NCBI RefSeq assembly: GCF_020177375.1
Contig: NZ_JAIWHV010000001.1
Location: forward strand, 124,001-188,000
Direction of reading: 5' to 3'
DNA from: Saliphagus infecundisoli
Lineage (GTDB): Archaea > Halobacteriota > Halobacteria > Halobacteriales > Natrialbaceae
Length of the DNA: 64,000 nt
Shown here: one piece after another, positions 51,604-60,450 of the stretch
How positions within the stretch are numbered: the stretch's first letter is position 1
Layout: each line of letters begins with the position of its first letter
Program-made: the position numbers and the translations under genes
Notes under the pieces: generated by a model
Told to the model about the DNA's origin: nothing
The model's database searches: none
Seen by the model: the letters and a program-made list of their open reading frames with translations, nothing else

Positions 51604-52464
51604 ATGAGCTCGGATGGCGCCGGTCAGGGGGCAGTCACGGGGATGGCCGATCGCTCCGAACCGGAATCGAGAACCGACGACGACCCCGAGCGGTCGGGAG
51701 CCACGGACGGGGCCGAGACCGTCATCGAGTCCCGGGACTTAGACGTCTTCTACGGCGACGAGCAGGCCCTCCGGGGGATCGACCTGACGATTCCCGAACA
51801 CCGGGTGACGGCCCTCATCGGTCCGTCGGGCTGTGGGAAGTCCACCTTCCTCCGGTCGATCAACCGGATGAACGACCTCATCGACGTCGCCCGCGTCGAG
51901 GGCGACCTCCTCTTTCGGGGCAAGAACGTCTACGACGAGGACGTTGATCCGGTCGCCCTCCGGCGAAAGATCGGGATGGTGTTCCAGAAACCGAACCCGT
52001 TTCCCAAATCGATCCGCGACAACGTCGCCTACGGCCTCGAGGTCCAGGGCAAGACCGACGACATCGACGAGCGGATCCACACCGCCCTCGAGCGCGCGGC
52101 CCTCATCGACGAGGTCGAGGACCGCCTCGACGAATCCGGGCTGGACCTCTCGGGGGGCCAACAACAGCGGCTGTGTATCGCCCGCGCCATCGCGACCGAC
52201 CCCGAAGTCCTCCTGATGGACGAGCCCGCGTCGGCACTCGATCCGGTCGCCACCTCCAAGGTCGAGGATCTGGTCGAGGAACTGGCCCAGGAGTACACCG
52301 TCGTCATCGTCACCCACAACATGCAGCAGGCAGCCAGGATCTCGGATAAAACGGCAGTGTTCCTCACGGGCGGCGAACTCGTCGAAGCCGGGGACACGAA
52401 CGAGATCTTCGAGAACCCCGAACACGACCGGGTCGAGGACTACATCACCGGCAAGTTCGGTTAG
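51604..52464 (+). CDS. pstB: Phosphate ABC transporter ATP-binding protein PstB2
   Basis: The start [13 protein letters not shown] is preferred (286 residues). The ATPase core is nearly identical to PstB1 in its motifs ([38 protein letters not shown]) and its C-terminus ([17 protein letters not shown]), showing a recent duplication or gene conversion. The N-terminal extension differs. Together with PstB1 it provides one ATPase for each PstSCA set. Its stop interlocks with the stop of the convergent DUF7344 gene. Confidence 0.96.
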   Translation: MSSDGAGQGAVTGMADRSEPESRTDDDPERSGATDGAETVIESRDLDVFYGDEQALRGIDLTIPEHRVTALIGPSGCGKSTFLRSINRMNDLIDVARVEGDLLFRGKNVYDEDVDPVALRRKIGMVFQKPNPFPKSIRDNVAYGLEVQGKTDDIDERIHTALERAALIDEVEDRLDESGLDLSGGQQQRLCIARAIATDPEVLLMDEPASALDPVATSKVEDLVEELAQEYTVVIVTHNMQQAARISDKTAVFLTGGELVEAGDTNEIFENPEHDRVEDYITGKFG

Positions 52465-52838
52465 TCGAAGGCCGGCACCACGAGGTCGCGTTCCTGTTCG
52501 TAGGCGACGAGCCCGGCGTCCTCGATTCGCGGCAGGTGATCGTGGTAGATCGAGGCGTAGATCTCGGTCACGATTTCTGGCTCGATCTCGGTCAGGGGGC
52601 GATCCAACTCGCGTACGGCGACCTCCTCGGCGAGGTCGGGTAGCGTCAGCGCCTCGCCGTGGGCTCGAAGGGCGTCGATCGTGACCCGCCGGCGCCGGTT
52701 CGAGACGGTATCGAGGACGAGCGAGAGCTCCGCGGGCGTCCGGTCTCGCGTCTCGAGCCAGTCGAGCAGCGAGGCGACGAGGGCCGCACGGTTTCCGTCG
52801 GGCCCGGGATCGGGTGGGGTCGGTGTGGTCGTCGTCAT
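52461..52838 (-). CDS. DUF7344-type winged-helix protein, putative regulator
   Basis: The start [15 protein letters not shown] gives 125 residues. The body fits the haloarchaeal DUF7344 pattern: [41 protein letters not shown], a winged-helix-like helix set, followed by [32 protein letters not shown]. Such proteins are presumed DNA-binding regulators. It is convergent with pstB2 and overlaps it by 4 nt, so its link to phosphate control is only positional. Confidence 0.78.
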   Translation of the reverse strand: MTTTTPTPPDPGPDGNRAALVASLLDWLETRDRTPAELSLVLDTVSNRRRRVTIDALRAHGEALTLPDLAEEVAVRELDRPLTEIEPEIVTEIYASIYHDHLPRIEDAGLVAYEQERDLVVPAFD

Positions 52839-52902
52839 GTGAGTCGCTCGCGTTCCTACCGGCTTCCTCTCCGCCGCGGTAAATAGCGCTGTCGCCATCG
52901 GT

Positions 52903-53199
52903 CTATTCGCTCCCGATCGTCACCCGTGGCTCGGCGACGGCCTCGCTCTTGCAGTCGGGACACCGGGAGGGACGATTCAGGAGGTCGTCGAAGCCGTCGA
53001 ACCCGCAGTCCGTACACGCAGGCGGCGCGACCATCACCGTCTCGCCATTGCCCTCGGCCGACCGGGCGACGTGTTCGACGTGGGCGAGCGCGACCGAGGG
53101 GGTGAGGTCGAACCGGGCGGCGAGTTCGCTCGGGGTGGCCGGCTCCTCGGCGAGCGCCGCCCGGATCCGCTCGCGGGTGGTCTCGTCTGCCTCGCGCAT
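52903..53199 (-). CDS. Transcriptional regulator with HTH fused to zinc ribbon
   Basis: The start MREADETTRERIRAALAEEP is chosen (98 residues); an in-frame ATG 15 codons upstream is possible. An N-terminal winged helix (about 8-45, TPSELAARFDLTPSVALAHVEHVARS) is followed by a rubredoxin-type zinc ribbon with CTDCGF and CPDCKS. This is the archaeal HTH/Zn-ribbon family (COG3357). Target genes are unknown. Confidence 0.85.
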   Translation of the reverse strand: MREADETTRERIRAALAEEPATPSELAARFDLTPSVALAHVEHVARSAEGNGETVMVAPPACTDCGFDGFDDLLNRPSRCPDCKSEAVAEPRVTIGSE

Positions 53200-53281
53200 G
53201 GAGAGCACGGACGCCCGACCGGAATAGGTCTTCCGAGACGACATGGCGAAACGACTTACGGCCCGAGGGCGAGGTGCGTGT

Positions 53282-54253
53282 ATGAAGGCCGTCGTCCTCG
53301 CGGGCGGGTACGCGACCAGGCTGTGGCCGATCACGAAGGATCGGCCCAAGATGTTCCTCCCGATCGGCGACTCGACGGTCATCGACCGGATCTTCGAGGA
53401 GTTGGAGGGCGACGACCGGATCTCCGAGGTGTTCGTCTCCACGAACGAGCGGTTCGCGGAGAGCTTCGAGGACCACCTCGCCGAAAGCGAGTTCGAGAAA
53501 CCCACTCTGTCGGTCGAGGACACGAGCGCCGAAGACGAGAAGTTCGGCGTCGTCGGCGCCCTCGCACAACTCGTCTCCCGCGAGGGCGTCGACGACGACC
53601 TGCTCGTGATCGCGGGCGACAACCTGATGAGCTTCGCGGTCGGCGACTTCCTCGACTTCTTCGAGGAGAGCGGTGGGCCGACGATCGCCGCCTACGACGT
53701 CGGTTCCGTAGAGAAGGCCAAATCCTACGGGCTCGTCGAGCTGGAGGGCGACCGGGTCGTCGATTTCCAGGAGAAGCCCGACAACCCGGCGAGCACGCTC
53801 GTCTCGATCGCCTGCTACGCCTTTCCCCGGGAGTCGGTGTCGCTGCTCTCGGAGTACCTCGCCGGCGACAACAACCCCGACGAGCCCGGCTGGTTCGTCC
53901 AGTGGCTCGTCGACCGGGAGCCGACCTACGCCTTTACCTTCGAGGGCGCCTGGTTCGACATCGGCACCCCAGAGAGCTACCTCGAGGCCGTCCGCTGGCA
54001 GTTGGAGGGGGAGTCGATCGTCGCCGACACCGCACGCGTCGAGGACTCGACGATCGGGGCGGACGTCCACGTGATGGACGGTGCGACCGTCGAGGGGAGC
54101 CACCTCGAGGGCTCGCTCGTCTTCCCCGAGGCGACGATCCGGGACGCCGACGTCCGCCGGTCGATCATCGACGAGGGCACCGTACTCGAGGGGCTGGACC
54201 TCGCGGGCGCGCTGATCGGCGCCCACACGAGGATCACGAACGGCGACGGCTAA
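53282..54253 (+). CDS. NDP-sugar pyrophosphorylase (nucleotidyltransferase)
   Basis: The start MKAVVLAGGYATRLWPITKDRPKMFLP gives 323 residues, beginning at the nucleotide-binding motif as is usual. GDNLMSF carries the metal-binding Asp, and AWFDIGTPESYLEA closes the catalytic domain (about 1-235). The C-terminal about 75 residues show hexapeptide-like repeats of a left-handed beta helix. It activates a sugar 1-phosphate with UTP or dTTP for surface glycans or protein glycosylation. Exact sugar unknown. Confidence 0.9.
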   Translation: MKAVVLAGGYATRLWPITKDRPKMFLPIGDSTVIDRIFEELEGDDRISEVFVSTNERFAESFEDHLAESEFEKPTLSVEDTSAEDEKFGVVGALAQLVSREGVDDDLLVIAGDNLMSFAVGDFLDFFEESGGPTIAAYDVGSVEKAKSYGLVELEGDRVVDFQEKPDNPASTLVSIACYAFPRESVSLLSEYLAGDNNPDEPGWFVQWLVDREPTYAFTFEGAWFDIGTPESYLEAVRWQLEGESIVADTARVEDSTIGADVHVMDGATVEGSHLEGSLVFPEATIRDADVRRSIIDEGTVLEGLDLAGALIGAHTRITNGDG

Positions 54254-55027
54254 CTACTCTAGGGACGCGTCGGTCACCCGAAGCCGTCCCCGGGTGCCCT
54301 CCCAAACCGGTTCGGACGAGAGCTCGATCCGGCGGTCCATGTGGGGGCCATCGACGACGAGCGTCTCGAACTCGCCGCCCTCGCCGAGCAGATGGACGCC
54401 GTACTCCTCGCTGAGGGCCTCCAGTTCGGCGAGGGCGTCGCGGTCGAGCCGGCGCCCGAGCCAGGATTCATCGAGGCCTTCGGCGGCGACCTGGACGATC
54501 ACGATCTCGAACCCCACCTCGAGCATCGCCTCGGCGAGCTCCCGGGGCTCTTCGCGCCACAGCGGCGCGTACAGCTCGCAATCGAGGCGCTCGCACATCG
54601 CCTCGATCCGGCTCGTCTGGTACTCGCTTTCGACGGCGCCGGCGGTGACGCCCGCGAGCCCGCCCTCGAGTTCGTCGTCTACGTCGGCGAGAGCCACCTC
54701 GAGGGGCTCGAGCTCGGCGTCGCCCTGGCGGCCCGAATCCGTCGCCTCCTCCGCGTGGAAGTCGTCGGGCGAGACCTCGACGAGGGGGATCCCGATGCTC
54801 TCGGCGGCGAGGGAAGCGAGTTCGGTCGCCGGGACGTGGTACATGTAGGAGTCGCCCGCGGGGTGGACCGTCACCAGCCGGGAGAGGGGGAGACCGCGCT
54901 TCATGGCCCGATACACCGCCCACGAGGAGTCCTTCCCGCCCGAGAAGAGCCCGACCCACGCGCCTCCGTCGGTCCGGTCGTCGCCTGCATCGCTACCCGC
55001 GTCGTCCTCGGTCCCGATCCCGTCCAT
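54254..55027 (-). CDS. dph6: Diphthine--ammonia ligase
   Basis: The 257-residue N-type ATP pyrophosphatase has the PP-loop GLFSGGKDSSWAVY (about 26-39). The Dph6-specific part follows: VHPAGDSYMYHVPA, ESEYQTSRIEAMCERLDCELYAPLWREEPRELAEAMLEVGFE and GEGGEFETLVVDGP. It performs the last amidation step in making diphthamide on the elongation factor aEF-2 histidine. The acidic N-terminus (about 20 residues) is an added halophilic extension. It abuts the convergent sugar nucleotidyltransferase. Confidence 0.93.
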   Translation of the reverse strand: MDGIGTEDDAGSDAGDDRTDGGAWVGLFSGGKDSSWAVYRAMKRGLPLSRLVTVHPAGDSYMYHVPATELASLAAESIGIPLVEVSPDDFHAEEATDSGRQGDAELEPLEVALADVDDELEGGLAGVTAGAVESEYQTSRIEAMCERLDCELYAPLWREEPRELAEAMLEVGFEIVIVQVAAEGLDESWLGRRLDRDALAELEALSEEYGVHLLGEGGEFETLVVDGPHMDRRIELSSEPVWEGTRGRLRVTDASLE

Positions 55028-55076
55028 GCGTCGTCTCGGGGCGGCGCGGACAAAGGCGTGGCGGGTTCGCGAGCGC

Positions 55077-56261
55077 TCACTGCCGATGGGAGTCCGAATC
55101 CGAGCCGCCGTCGGCGATCTCGGGCTCCTCGATTGAAGGGTCGACCCCGCGGAGCGCGGAGGCGACTTTCACCCCCACGAGGCTCAGGAGGACCCCGCCC
55201 ACGACGAACACCGCGAGGCGGTTGCCGCCGCCGACCGCGAAGCTCTCGACGGAAAGCACGCCCAGGTCGGCGGCGCTCACGGTCAGGGGTCCGATGAGGT
55301 CGGCCTGTTCGAGGAAGTACGCCGAGAACCCCCGGACGACGAGGCCGACGGCGACGACGACGAAGGGGAGGTTGATGTACGATCCCCGGATCGGCTCCTC
55401 GTCGATCGCCTCGTCGAGCAGTCGGCCGGCGCTGGCGGTCAGTGCGGCCGCGGCGAGCCAGGGGACGCTGTCGAAGGCAAACCGCATCGCCGGGATGAAG
55501 TAGCCCTGGGGGTCCTCTAGCGTCGAGACGCCGAGCCCGCCCGCGAAGAGGCCGGCGGCGGTGAGCCCGGCGGCGACGACGTAGGTCACCACGGAGACCT
55601 GACCGCTGTACAGCGACCGGCGGGCCTGGCGGGCGAACCCGCCGAGGACGTCGTCGACGCTGAACCCCTTGTAGAGCAGGAAGAGGCCGATGACGGTCGT
55701 GATCGCCGCGGCGCCCTCCGCGGGGGAGAACTCGAAGACCATCGCGAGGATCGGGAAGACGAGGAGGGTGAGTCCGATCGGAACCAGAACGGTCTGGCGG
55801 AGTTCCTCGTCGGCCAGAAACTGCTTCATGAGGTAGTAGGTGGACTCGATGTCCCTGGCCTGGCGGACGACCACGCGATCGACGCTGTCGACCCGGACCC
55901 GGCTCTCGACGATCGGGACCAGGCGCTCGTCCTCGGCGCTGTCGATGACCACGACCGCCGAGTCGGGGTCGTGGTCGGCGATCAGCTCGTCGAGCTGGCG
56001 GGCGACCGCCCGATCCGCCCGGACCATCGACTCGCGGTCGCCCGAGACGACGGCGACGACGGTCTCCTCGTCGTCGTCGCGCAGCCCCTGGGCGACCCGG
56101 AGCGTCTCGAGCAGGGAGTTGACCCCGGAGTCCTCGGGATCGGCGAGGCCGACGTCGGTCACCAGCGCGCGGACGGCCTCCCAGCCGACGACCGGCGAGT
56201 GCAGCCCGGTCTTGCGGCCGACGTCGTCGGTCCGATCCAGACAGACGACGAGCGTTGTCAC
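55077..56261 (-). CDS. DUF373 family membrane protein
   Basis: The 394-residue archaeal protein has a soluble N-terminal domain (about 1-150, MTTLVVCLDRTDDVG, with VVAVVSGDRESMVRADRAVARQLDEL resembling a Toprim- or DHH-like nucleotide fold) and about seven transmembrane helices. It is the DUF373 family, conserved in Euryarchaeota and without an assigned function. It begins 50 nt before dph6 on the same strand, so a shared transcript with dph6 is possible. Confidence 0.85.
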   Translation of the reverse strand: MTTLVVCLDRTDDVGRKTGLHSPVVGWEAVRALVTDVGLADPEDSGVNSLLETLRVAQGLRDDDEETVVAVVSGDRESMVRADRAVARQLDELIADHDPDSAVVVIDSAEDERLVPIVESRVRVDSVDRVVVRQARDIESTYYLMKQFLADEELRQTVLVPIGLTLLVFPILAMVFEFSPAEGAAAITTVIGLFLLYKGFSVDDVLGGFARQARRSLYSGQVSVVTYVVAAGLTAAGLFAGGLGVSTLEDPQGYFIPAMRFAFDSVPWLAAAALTASAGRLLDEAIDEEPIRGSYINLPFVVVAVGLVVRGFSAYFLEQADLIGPLTVSAADLGVLSVESFAVGGGNRLAVFVVGGVLLSLVGVKVASALRGVDPSIEEPEIADGGSDSDSHRQ

Positions 56262-56364
56262 GGCTCCCGGTGGGTTCCCCGCGACGATAAAACCACGTAC
56301 TCGACCGCTCCGACCGCCCGGTCACCGCTCGCGGCGACGCCACCGTCCCGCGTTCTCGCGGCCG

Positions 56365-57363
56365 TTAGAGGCGAAACCGGAACCCGCTGCTGCCGCGGTC
56401 GACGAGCCCCGCGAGGCCGGCCCCGAACGCGTAGGCGACCCCCCGGGCGCCGGTTCCCATCCGCTCGACGAGCGAGCGGGAGGGCTCGAACTCCTCGACT
56501 GCGACATCCTCGCGGCCGAGGCGGTCGGCGACCCGCTCCTCGACGGCCTCGCGGGTCCCCAGCTCGTCGACGAGCCCGTTCTCGACGGCGTCGCTGCCCA
56601 GGTAGACCCGGGCCTCGGTCTCCCGGACGAACTCGGGATCCAGGCCCCGGCCCTCGCTGACGCGCTCGACGAAGTGGGCGTAGGAGTCGTCGATCAGTCC
56701 CTGGAGATAGGCCCGTTCGTCATCATCCATTTCCTTCAGGGGGACGCCGGCGTCCTTGTACTCGCCCGCCGTGAAGCCCTCGTAGGAGAGCCCCAGCTTG
56801 TCGGCGAGTTCGCTCGCGTTGACCCGCGAGCCGACGACGCCGATCGAGCCGACGATGGAGGCCTCGCGGGCCCACAGCTCGTCACAGCCGCTCGCGATCC
56901 AGTAGCCGCCGCTGGCACAGACGTCCGTCGCGTAGGCTATCGTCGGCCCGTCGAACTCCGCCGCGGCGAGCCGGATGTCCTCGCTCGGGACGACCTGGCC
57001 GCCGGGCGTGTTCAGGCGCACGATCAGCGCCTCGGCGTTGCTGGCATCGGCGCGTTCGATCTCGCTTACGACCTCGTCGGCACCGGTCCCCCGCGGGGAG
57101 GAGGGAAGCCCGCCTCCGCCGCCGTCGCGGGTGATCGGTCCCTCGACCGCCACCTCGGCGACGTCGTAGCCGGGAAACACCGAGTCGGCGATCGAGCCGC
57201 CGACTCGCACGCCGACGACGGCGAGACCCAGCGTGAGGACGATCCCCGCTAGTTCGACGGTCGAGTCGGGGAGCCACCAGAAGAGGACGATCCCGGCGAG
57301 CGCGACCGCGCCGGCGACGGCCGCGACCACCGTGATCCGGCCCGCCGACCGGACGCTACTCAC
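56365..57363 (-). CDS. sppA: Signal peptide peptidase SppA
   Basis: A GTG start at 57363 (MSSVRSAGRITVVAAVAG) gives 332 residues; the ATG at 57474 would add an unrelated basic segment. Two N-terminal transmembrane segments (about 10-55) are followed by a ClpP-fold peptidase domain. The serine nucleophile lies in CASGGYWIASG and the catalytic Lys in GEYKDAGVP, as in archaeal and Bacillus SppA. It degrades leftover signal peptides in the membrane. Confidence 0.88.
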   Translation of the reverse strand: MSSVRSAGRITVVAAVAGAVALAGIVLFWWLPDSTVELAGIVLTLGLAVVGVRVGGSIADSVFPGYDVAEVAVEGPITRDGGGGGLPSSPRGTGADEVVSEIERADASNAEALIVRLNTPGGQVVPSEDIRLAAAEFDGPTIAYATDVCASGGYWIASGCDELWAREASIVGSIGVVGSRVNASELADKLGLSYEGFTAGEYKDAGVPLKEMDDDERAYLQGLIDDSYAHFVERVSEGRGLDPEFVRETEARVYLGSDAVENGLVDELGTREAVEERVADRLGREDVAVEEFEPSRSLVERMGTGARGVAYAFGAGLAGLVDRGSSGFRFRL

Positions 57364-57543
57364 GCGCCGGCCCCCGGCCGGTCCGCTCTCTCCACGTGGT
57401 CGGGTACATGACGGTCGACCAGACGGACCCGGAGTGCAAAAGGATGGGGGCCGGATCTCCCGGACTCCCGTCACTGCCCCGCCAGCCTCCAGCCGTGGCT
57501 CACGGGTCGCGTCTCGAAAAGGGACACACGGTGACGAACCGCC

Positions 57544-58425
57544 TTAGAGCAGTCCGGTCTTCTGGAGCTTCATCAGGTCCTCGGTGTCGAGGGTCTCGCC
57601 GTCCTTGAACTTCTGGTAGATCTCTTCGGCTTCCTCCTTGGCCTCCTCTTTCTTCTGGTCGCGGGCGGACTTGCGCTGTTCTTCCTCCTGTTTGTCCATC
57701 TCCCGCAGCCGTTTCTGGACCCGGACGAAGTCCTCGTGGTGGCGGTCGGCGGCCTCCTGGGCCTCGACGAACGAGTCGTGCATGTCGTCGGCCTCGTCGC
57801 GGACGTCGTCGGCCTCCCGATAGGCCTCGATCATCCGGTTGTGGTGTTCCTGGGCCTCGTCGGCCAGTTCGGTCACCTTCTGGTGGTGCTGGGAGGCCTC
57901 CGAGCGAACCTCCTCGGCCTCCTCGACGAGCTCCTCTAGGTCGCCGTTGTCCTCGAGTTTCTCCTTTCGGTCGGCGTACTCCTCGCGCTTGCTCTCGATC
58001 TTCTCGATGAGTTCGCGTTCCTCCTCGCTCGAGAGGACCTCGGTCTGCTGTTTGAACTCGAGCTGTTCGATCTCCTCTTCGAGCTCCTCTAGGTCCTTGC
58101 CCTCGCCCAGTTCCATCTCGGACTTGAGCCCCTCGACCTCGTCGAAGAGCTCGTTTGCCTCGGCGTTGAGCTCGTTCCGGCTCTCCTTGTGTTCCTGGAC
58201 CTGCTCGTTGAGTTCGTCGCGTTTCTCGCGGTGTTCCTGGGCCTCGTCGACCTTCTCTCTGGTCTTCGCGTTCAGGTCGTCGCGCTTGGAGGCGCGCTCG
58301 GAGGCCATCTGGTTCAGCTCGTTCCGTCGGTCCCGGAGCTGTCCGGCCTTCTTGATGAGCTGTCCTTTCGAGTCGTTCTCGATGTCGTCGTCGGTGAGTT
58401 CTACGTTCTTCGATTCGTCTACCAT
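57544..58425 (-). CDS. Long coiled-coil protein (COG1340-like)
   Basis: The 293-residue protein is almost entirely predicted coiled coil: uninterrupted heptads rich in Glu, Lys, Arg and Asp from about 20 to 270 (GQLRDRRNELNQMASERASKRDDLN, EELEEEIEQLEFKQQTEVLSSEEERELIEKIESK). A C-terminal globular tail ends TEDLMKLQKTGLL. Homologues in archaea are annotated as COG1340 and often wrongly as phosphoserine phosphatase. It contains no Cys. Function unknown; a structural or nucleoid-associated role is possible. Confidence 0.85.
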   Translation of the reverse strand: MVDESKNVELTDDDIENDSKGQLIKKAGQLRDRRNELNQMASERASKRDDLNAKTREKVDEAQEHREKRDELNEQVQEHKESRNELNAEANELFDEVEGLKSEMELGEGKDLEELEEEIEQLEFKQQTEVLSSEEERELIEKIESKREEYADRKEKLEDNGDLEELVEEAEEVRSEASQHHQKVTELADEAQEHHNRMIEAYREADDVRDEADDMHDSFVEAQEAADRHHEDFVRVQKRLREMDKQEEEQRKSARDQKKEEAKEEAEEIYQKFKDGETLDTEDLMKLQKTGLL

Positions 58426-58743
58426 GTGTTAGTCAAACCTCTGTGCCATACACCCACCGGCGGTGGCTGGCGCTCGTGACCTGTCGAACCTCGTGAGGAA
58501 GCGTTCTGTCATCGATCATCGAGCGATACACGCCACGCCGGTGGCGTTCTGGTGGCCGTTACTACTGGCGCGTCTCATTTAAGTGTACCGGTGGGCGGGA
58601 GTGTGAAAACCGTTAGCAGACGCCCCCTCGTGGCGTGTAACGCGTTCCCACGGTCTGCGGACTGGCTTATAAACATCCGGCGGCGACCGGTCCGGACGGC
58701 GGGGATGGGAACCCCTTTCCGAACTCCGGCCGTTCGTGACGCC
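58426..58743. other. Intergenic control region between coiled-coil and DUF5791 genes
   Basis: The 318 bp hold no convincing gene. A clear TATA element (CTTATAAA, 58666-58673) faces the DUF5791 gene. Start of transcription would be near 58698. An in-frame ATG at 58705 could therefore be used for an almost leaderless start, competing with the GTG at 58744. The TTTAAG at about 58577 may be a second promoter. Confidence 0.5.
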
Positions 58744-59157
58744 GTGTTCTACGAACAACGGATGCAGGTTCCGGATACCCCGGCGGCGCTCCGGCGGGAG
58801 TACGACGACGAGCTCCGGGCGATCCTCGAGCGCGTCGAGGAGCCGGCCGCACGGACGGGAATCGACGCCGACCGGATCGACGCGCTGCTGGCGGGGGACT
58901 CTCCCGACCTCTCTCTGGAGGAGGCCGCCGAGATCCAGGCGGTAGACGACGGCAGTCCCGACGCGGAGACGATAGTCGAGATGGCGTGTGAACACCTCCT
59001 CCTGGGAATGACGACGGCGGTCCTGGACGTCGATACGCTCGCGAGCGAACTCGAGATCGACCGCGAGGGAAAGGAGGTCCAACAGAAGATCGAGCGCCGG
59101 GCGCCGATGAGCTTCGAGGAGTTCGTCCACGTCCAGTACGCCATCGCGAGCCGGTAG
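58744..59157 (+). CDS. DUF5791 family protein
   Basis: With the GTG start (MFYEQRMQVPDTPAALRREY) the product has 137 residues. Alternative ATGs are at 58705 (adds 13) and 58762. The protein is acidic and helical: IDALLAGDSPDLSLEEAAEIQAVD, then MACEHLLLGMTTAVLDVDTLASELEIDREGKEVQQKIERRAPMSFEEFVHVQYAI. This matches the haloarchaeal DUF5791 pattern as I recall it. Function unknown. Confidence 0.78.
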   Translation: MFYEQRMQVPDTPAALRREYDDELRAILERVEEPAARTGIDADRIDALLAGDSPDLSLEEAAEIQAVDDGSPDAETIVEMACEHLLLGMTTAVLDVDTLASELEIDREGKEVQQKIERRAPMSFEEFVHVQYAIASR

Positions 59158-59183
59158 CTCCGCTATCCGGTCTCGCTCGGCGG

Positions 59184-59630
59184 CTACGCCCCGCCGCCCA
59201 TCCGGTCGGTGTAGTCCCAGCCGGCGACCGTCTCGGGCTCGATTTCGATCCGTACCTCCCGGCGGTCGGGATCGAGCAGTCGGTCGGCCAGATCGCTCTC
59301 GGTCGTCCCGAGATACCGCTCGAGGAGGTCCCCGAGAACCTCCTTTTCGGGGTCGGGCGAGATCGTCGCGGTCCCGTTGCCCCTGACCCCGCGATATGGG
59401 GGGTCGTTCGTCGAGACCTCGAAGGCGACGTGGGAGTCGGCCGCCAGAAAGGAGACCACGTCGGCGTCCGCCGACGTCGCACACTCGAGGACTCCCTCCC
59501 GGAAGCGAAACCACAGCGAGACCATCCAGAGTCGCCCCCCGGGAGTCCGACAGGAGAGCCGGACGGGGACCGTCGTCTCCTCGAGGAACGTCTCGACCTC
59601 GTCGGGCTCGAGGGTGCCACGGACGTTCAT
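59184..59630 (-). CDS. Pyridoxamine 5'-phosphate oxidase-like flavin/F420-binding protein
   Basis: The start MNVRGTLEPDEVETFLEETTV gives 148 residues. The split-barrel fold is indicated by PVRLSCRTPGGRLWMVSLWFRFREGVLECATS and DSHVAFEVSTNDPPYRGVRGNGTATI, as in the PNPOx-like family. Such proteins bind FMN or F420, but true pyridoxamine oxidases have extra C-terminal residues that are missing here. Substrate unknown. Confidence 0.87.
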   Translation of the reverse strand: MNVRGTLEPDEVETFLEETTVPVRLSCRTPGGRLWMVSLWFRFREGVLECATSADADVVSFLAADSHVAFEVSTNDPPYRGVRGNGTATISPDPEKEVLGDLLERYLGTTESDLADRLLDPDRREVRIEIEPETVAGWDYTDRMGGGA

Positions 59631-59801
59631 GCTACCTCCGCCTCCGGCCGTGCCCTCGATCGCCAGGTACGAAGCCGCCACATCCGTCTCGAAGAGGCCA
59701 CCGGGACCGGAGTCATCGGTCGTGGGTTCCACGGATGACTGGAAAAAGGTTTGCCGGAGCGTCGATGGAGCCTTGGGTCCGGGGGCCCAATCGCCGGGCG
59801 C

Positions 59802-60332
59802 GTGGAGTACGAGATCCTCGGTTGGCCGCCCGACGGGCCGACGCTCCGGCTCGACCACGAGCGCTTTAGCTACGCCGGCAAGTTCGTGATGTCGAACACG
59901 GGCAAGGCCGTCGCCCGCGAGGACGGCGAGGTAGTTGCCGCCGTCGCGTTCAACGAGGACCGCACCGACGACCGCACCCTGTGGCTCCGCTACGTCACGG
60001 TCCGGAACGACCGCCGCGGCGAGGGGATCGGTCCCGAACTCCTCTCGCGCGTCCGCGAGGCCGCCCGCGAACGGGGGTACGACCGGCTCCGGATCGCGGT
60101 CAACAACCCCTACGCCTTCGAGGCGCTGTACCGGACCGGCTTTGCCTACACGGGCGAGACGACTGGGATCGCCGAGTTGGTCCTCGAGTACCCCCCGGAT
60201 GCGGTCGGGGCCGACCCCGAAGAGCGCTACCGCGAGGGGCTCGCCGAGTTCGAGGGGCGGGAGCTGACCGACGGCGAGGAGCGTTTCCTCGCCGAGAAGG
60301 GCGAACGGGGGCCGCCCGAGCGGATCGAGTGA
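59802..60332 (+). CDS. GNAT family N-acetyltransferase
   Basis: The GTG start ([22 protein letters not shown]) gives 176 residues. The acetyl-CoA-binding motif A appears as [23 protein letters not shown] (about 68-90), followed by [24 protein letters not shown], the usual motif B region. The C-terminus has an extra acidic helix. Target amine unknown. It is divergent from the PNPOx-like gene with 171 bp between. Confidence 0.9.
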   Translation: MEYEILGWPPDGPTLRLDHERFSYAGKFVMSNTGKAVAREDGEVVAAVAFNEDRTDDRTLWLRYVTVRNDRRGEGIGPELLSRVREAARERGYDRLRIAVNNPYAFEALYRTGFAYTGETTGIAELVLEYPPDAVGADPEERYREGLAEFEGRELTDGEERFLAEKGERGPPERIE

Positions 60333-60418
60333 GTGTCGCCGCCGACGGTCGACGAGGGGGTCCGGGAAATCGGGAGTCGCGGGGCGGACAAGACGGTCGG
60401 GTCGGAGACATGGGGCAA

Positions 60419-60426
60419 CTATCAAA
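60419..60426 (+). promoter_or_regulatory. TATA-like element of fen1
   Basis: TATCAAAT lies about 28 nt before the ATG at 60451, giving a leaderless mRNA. Confidence 0.4.
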
Positions 60427-60450
60427 TCCCGCTCGCTCCAACGTCCGTCG

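Noticed and set aside
53243-53281. Upstream ATG for the sugar nucleotidyltransferase
   Set aside because: The extra 13 residues precede the nucleotide-binding motif, which in this family starts right after the initiator Met.
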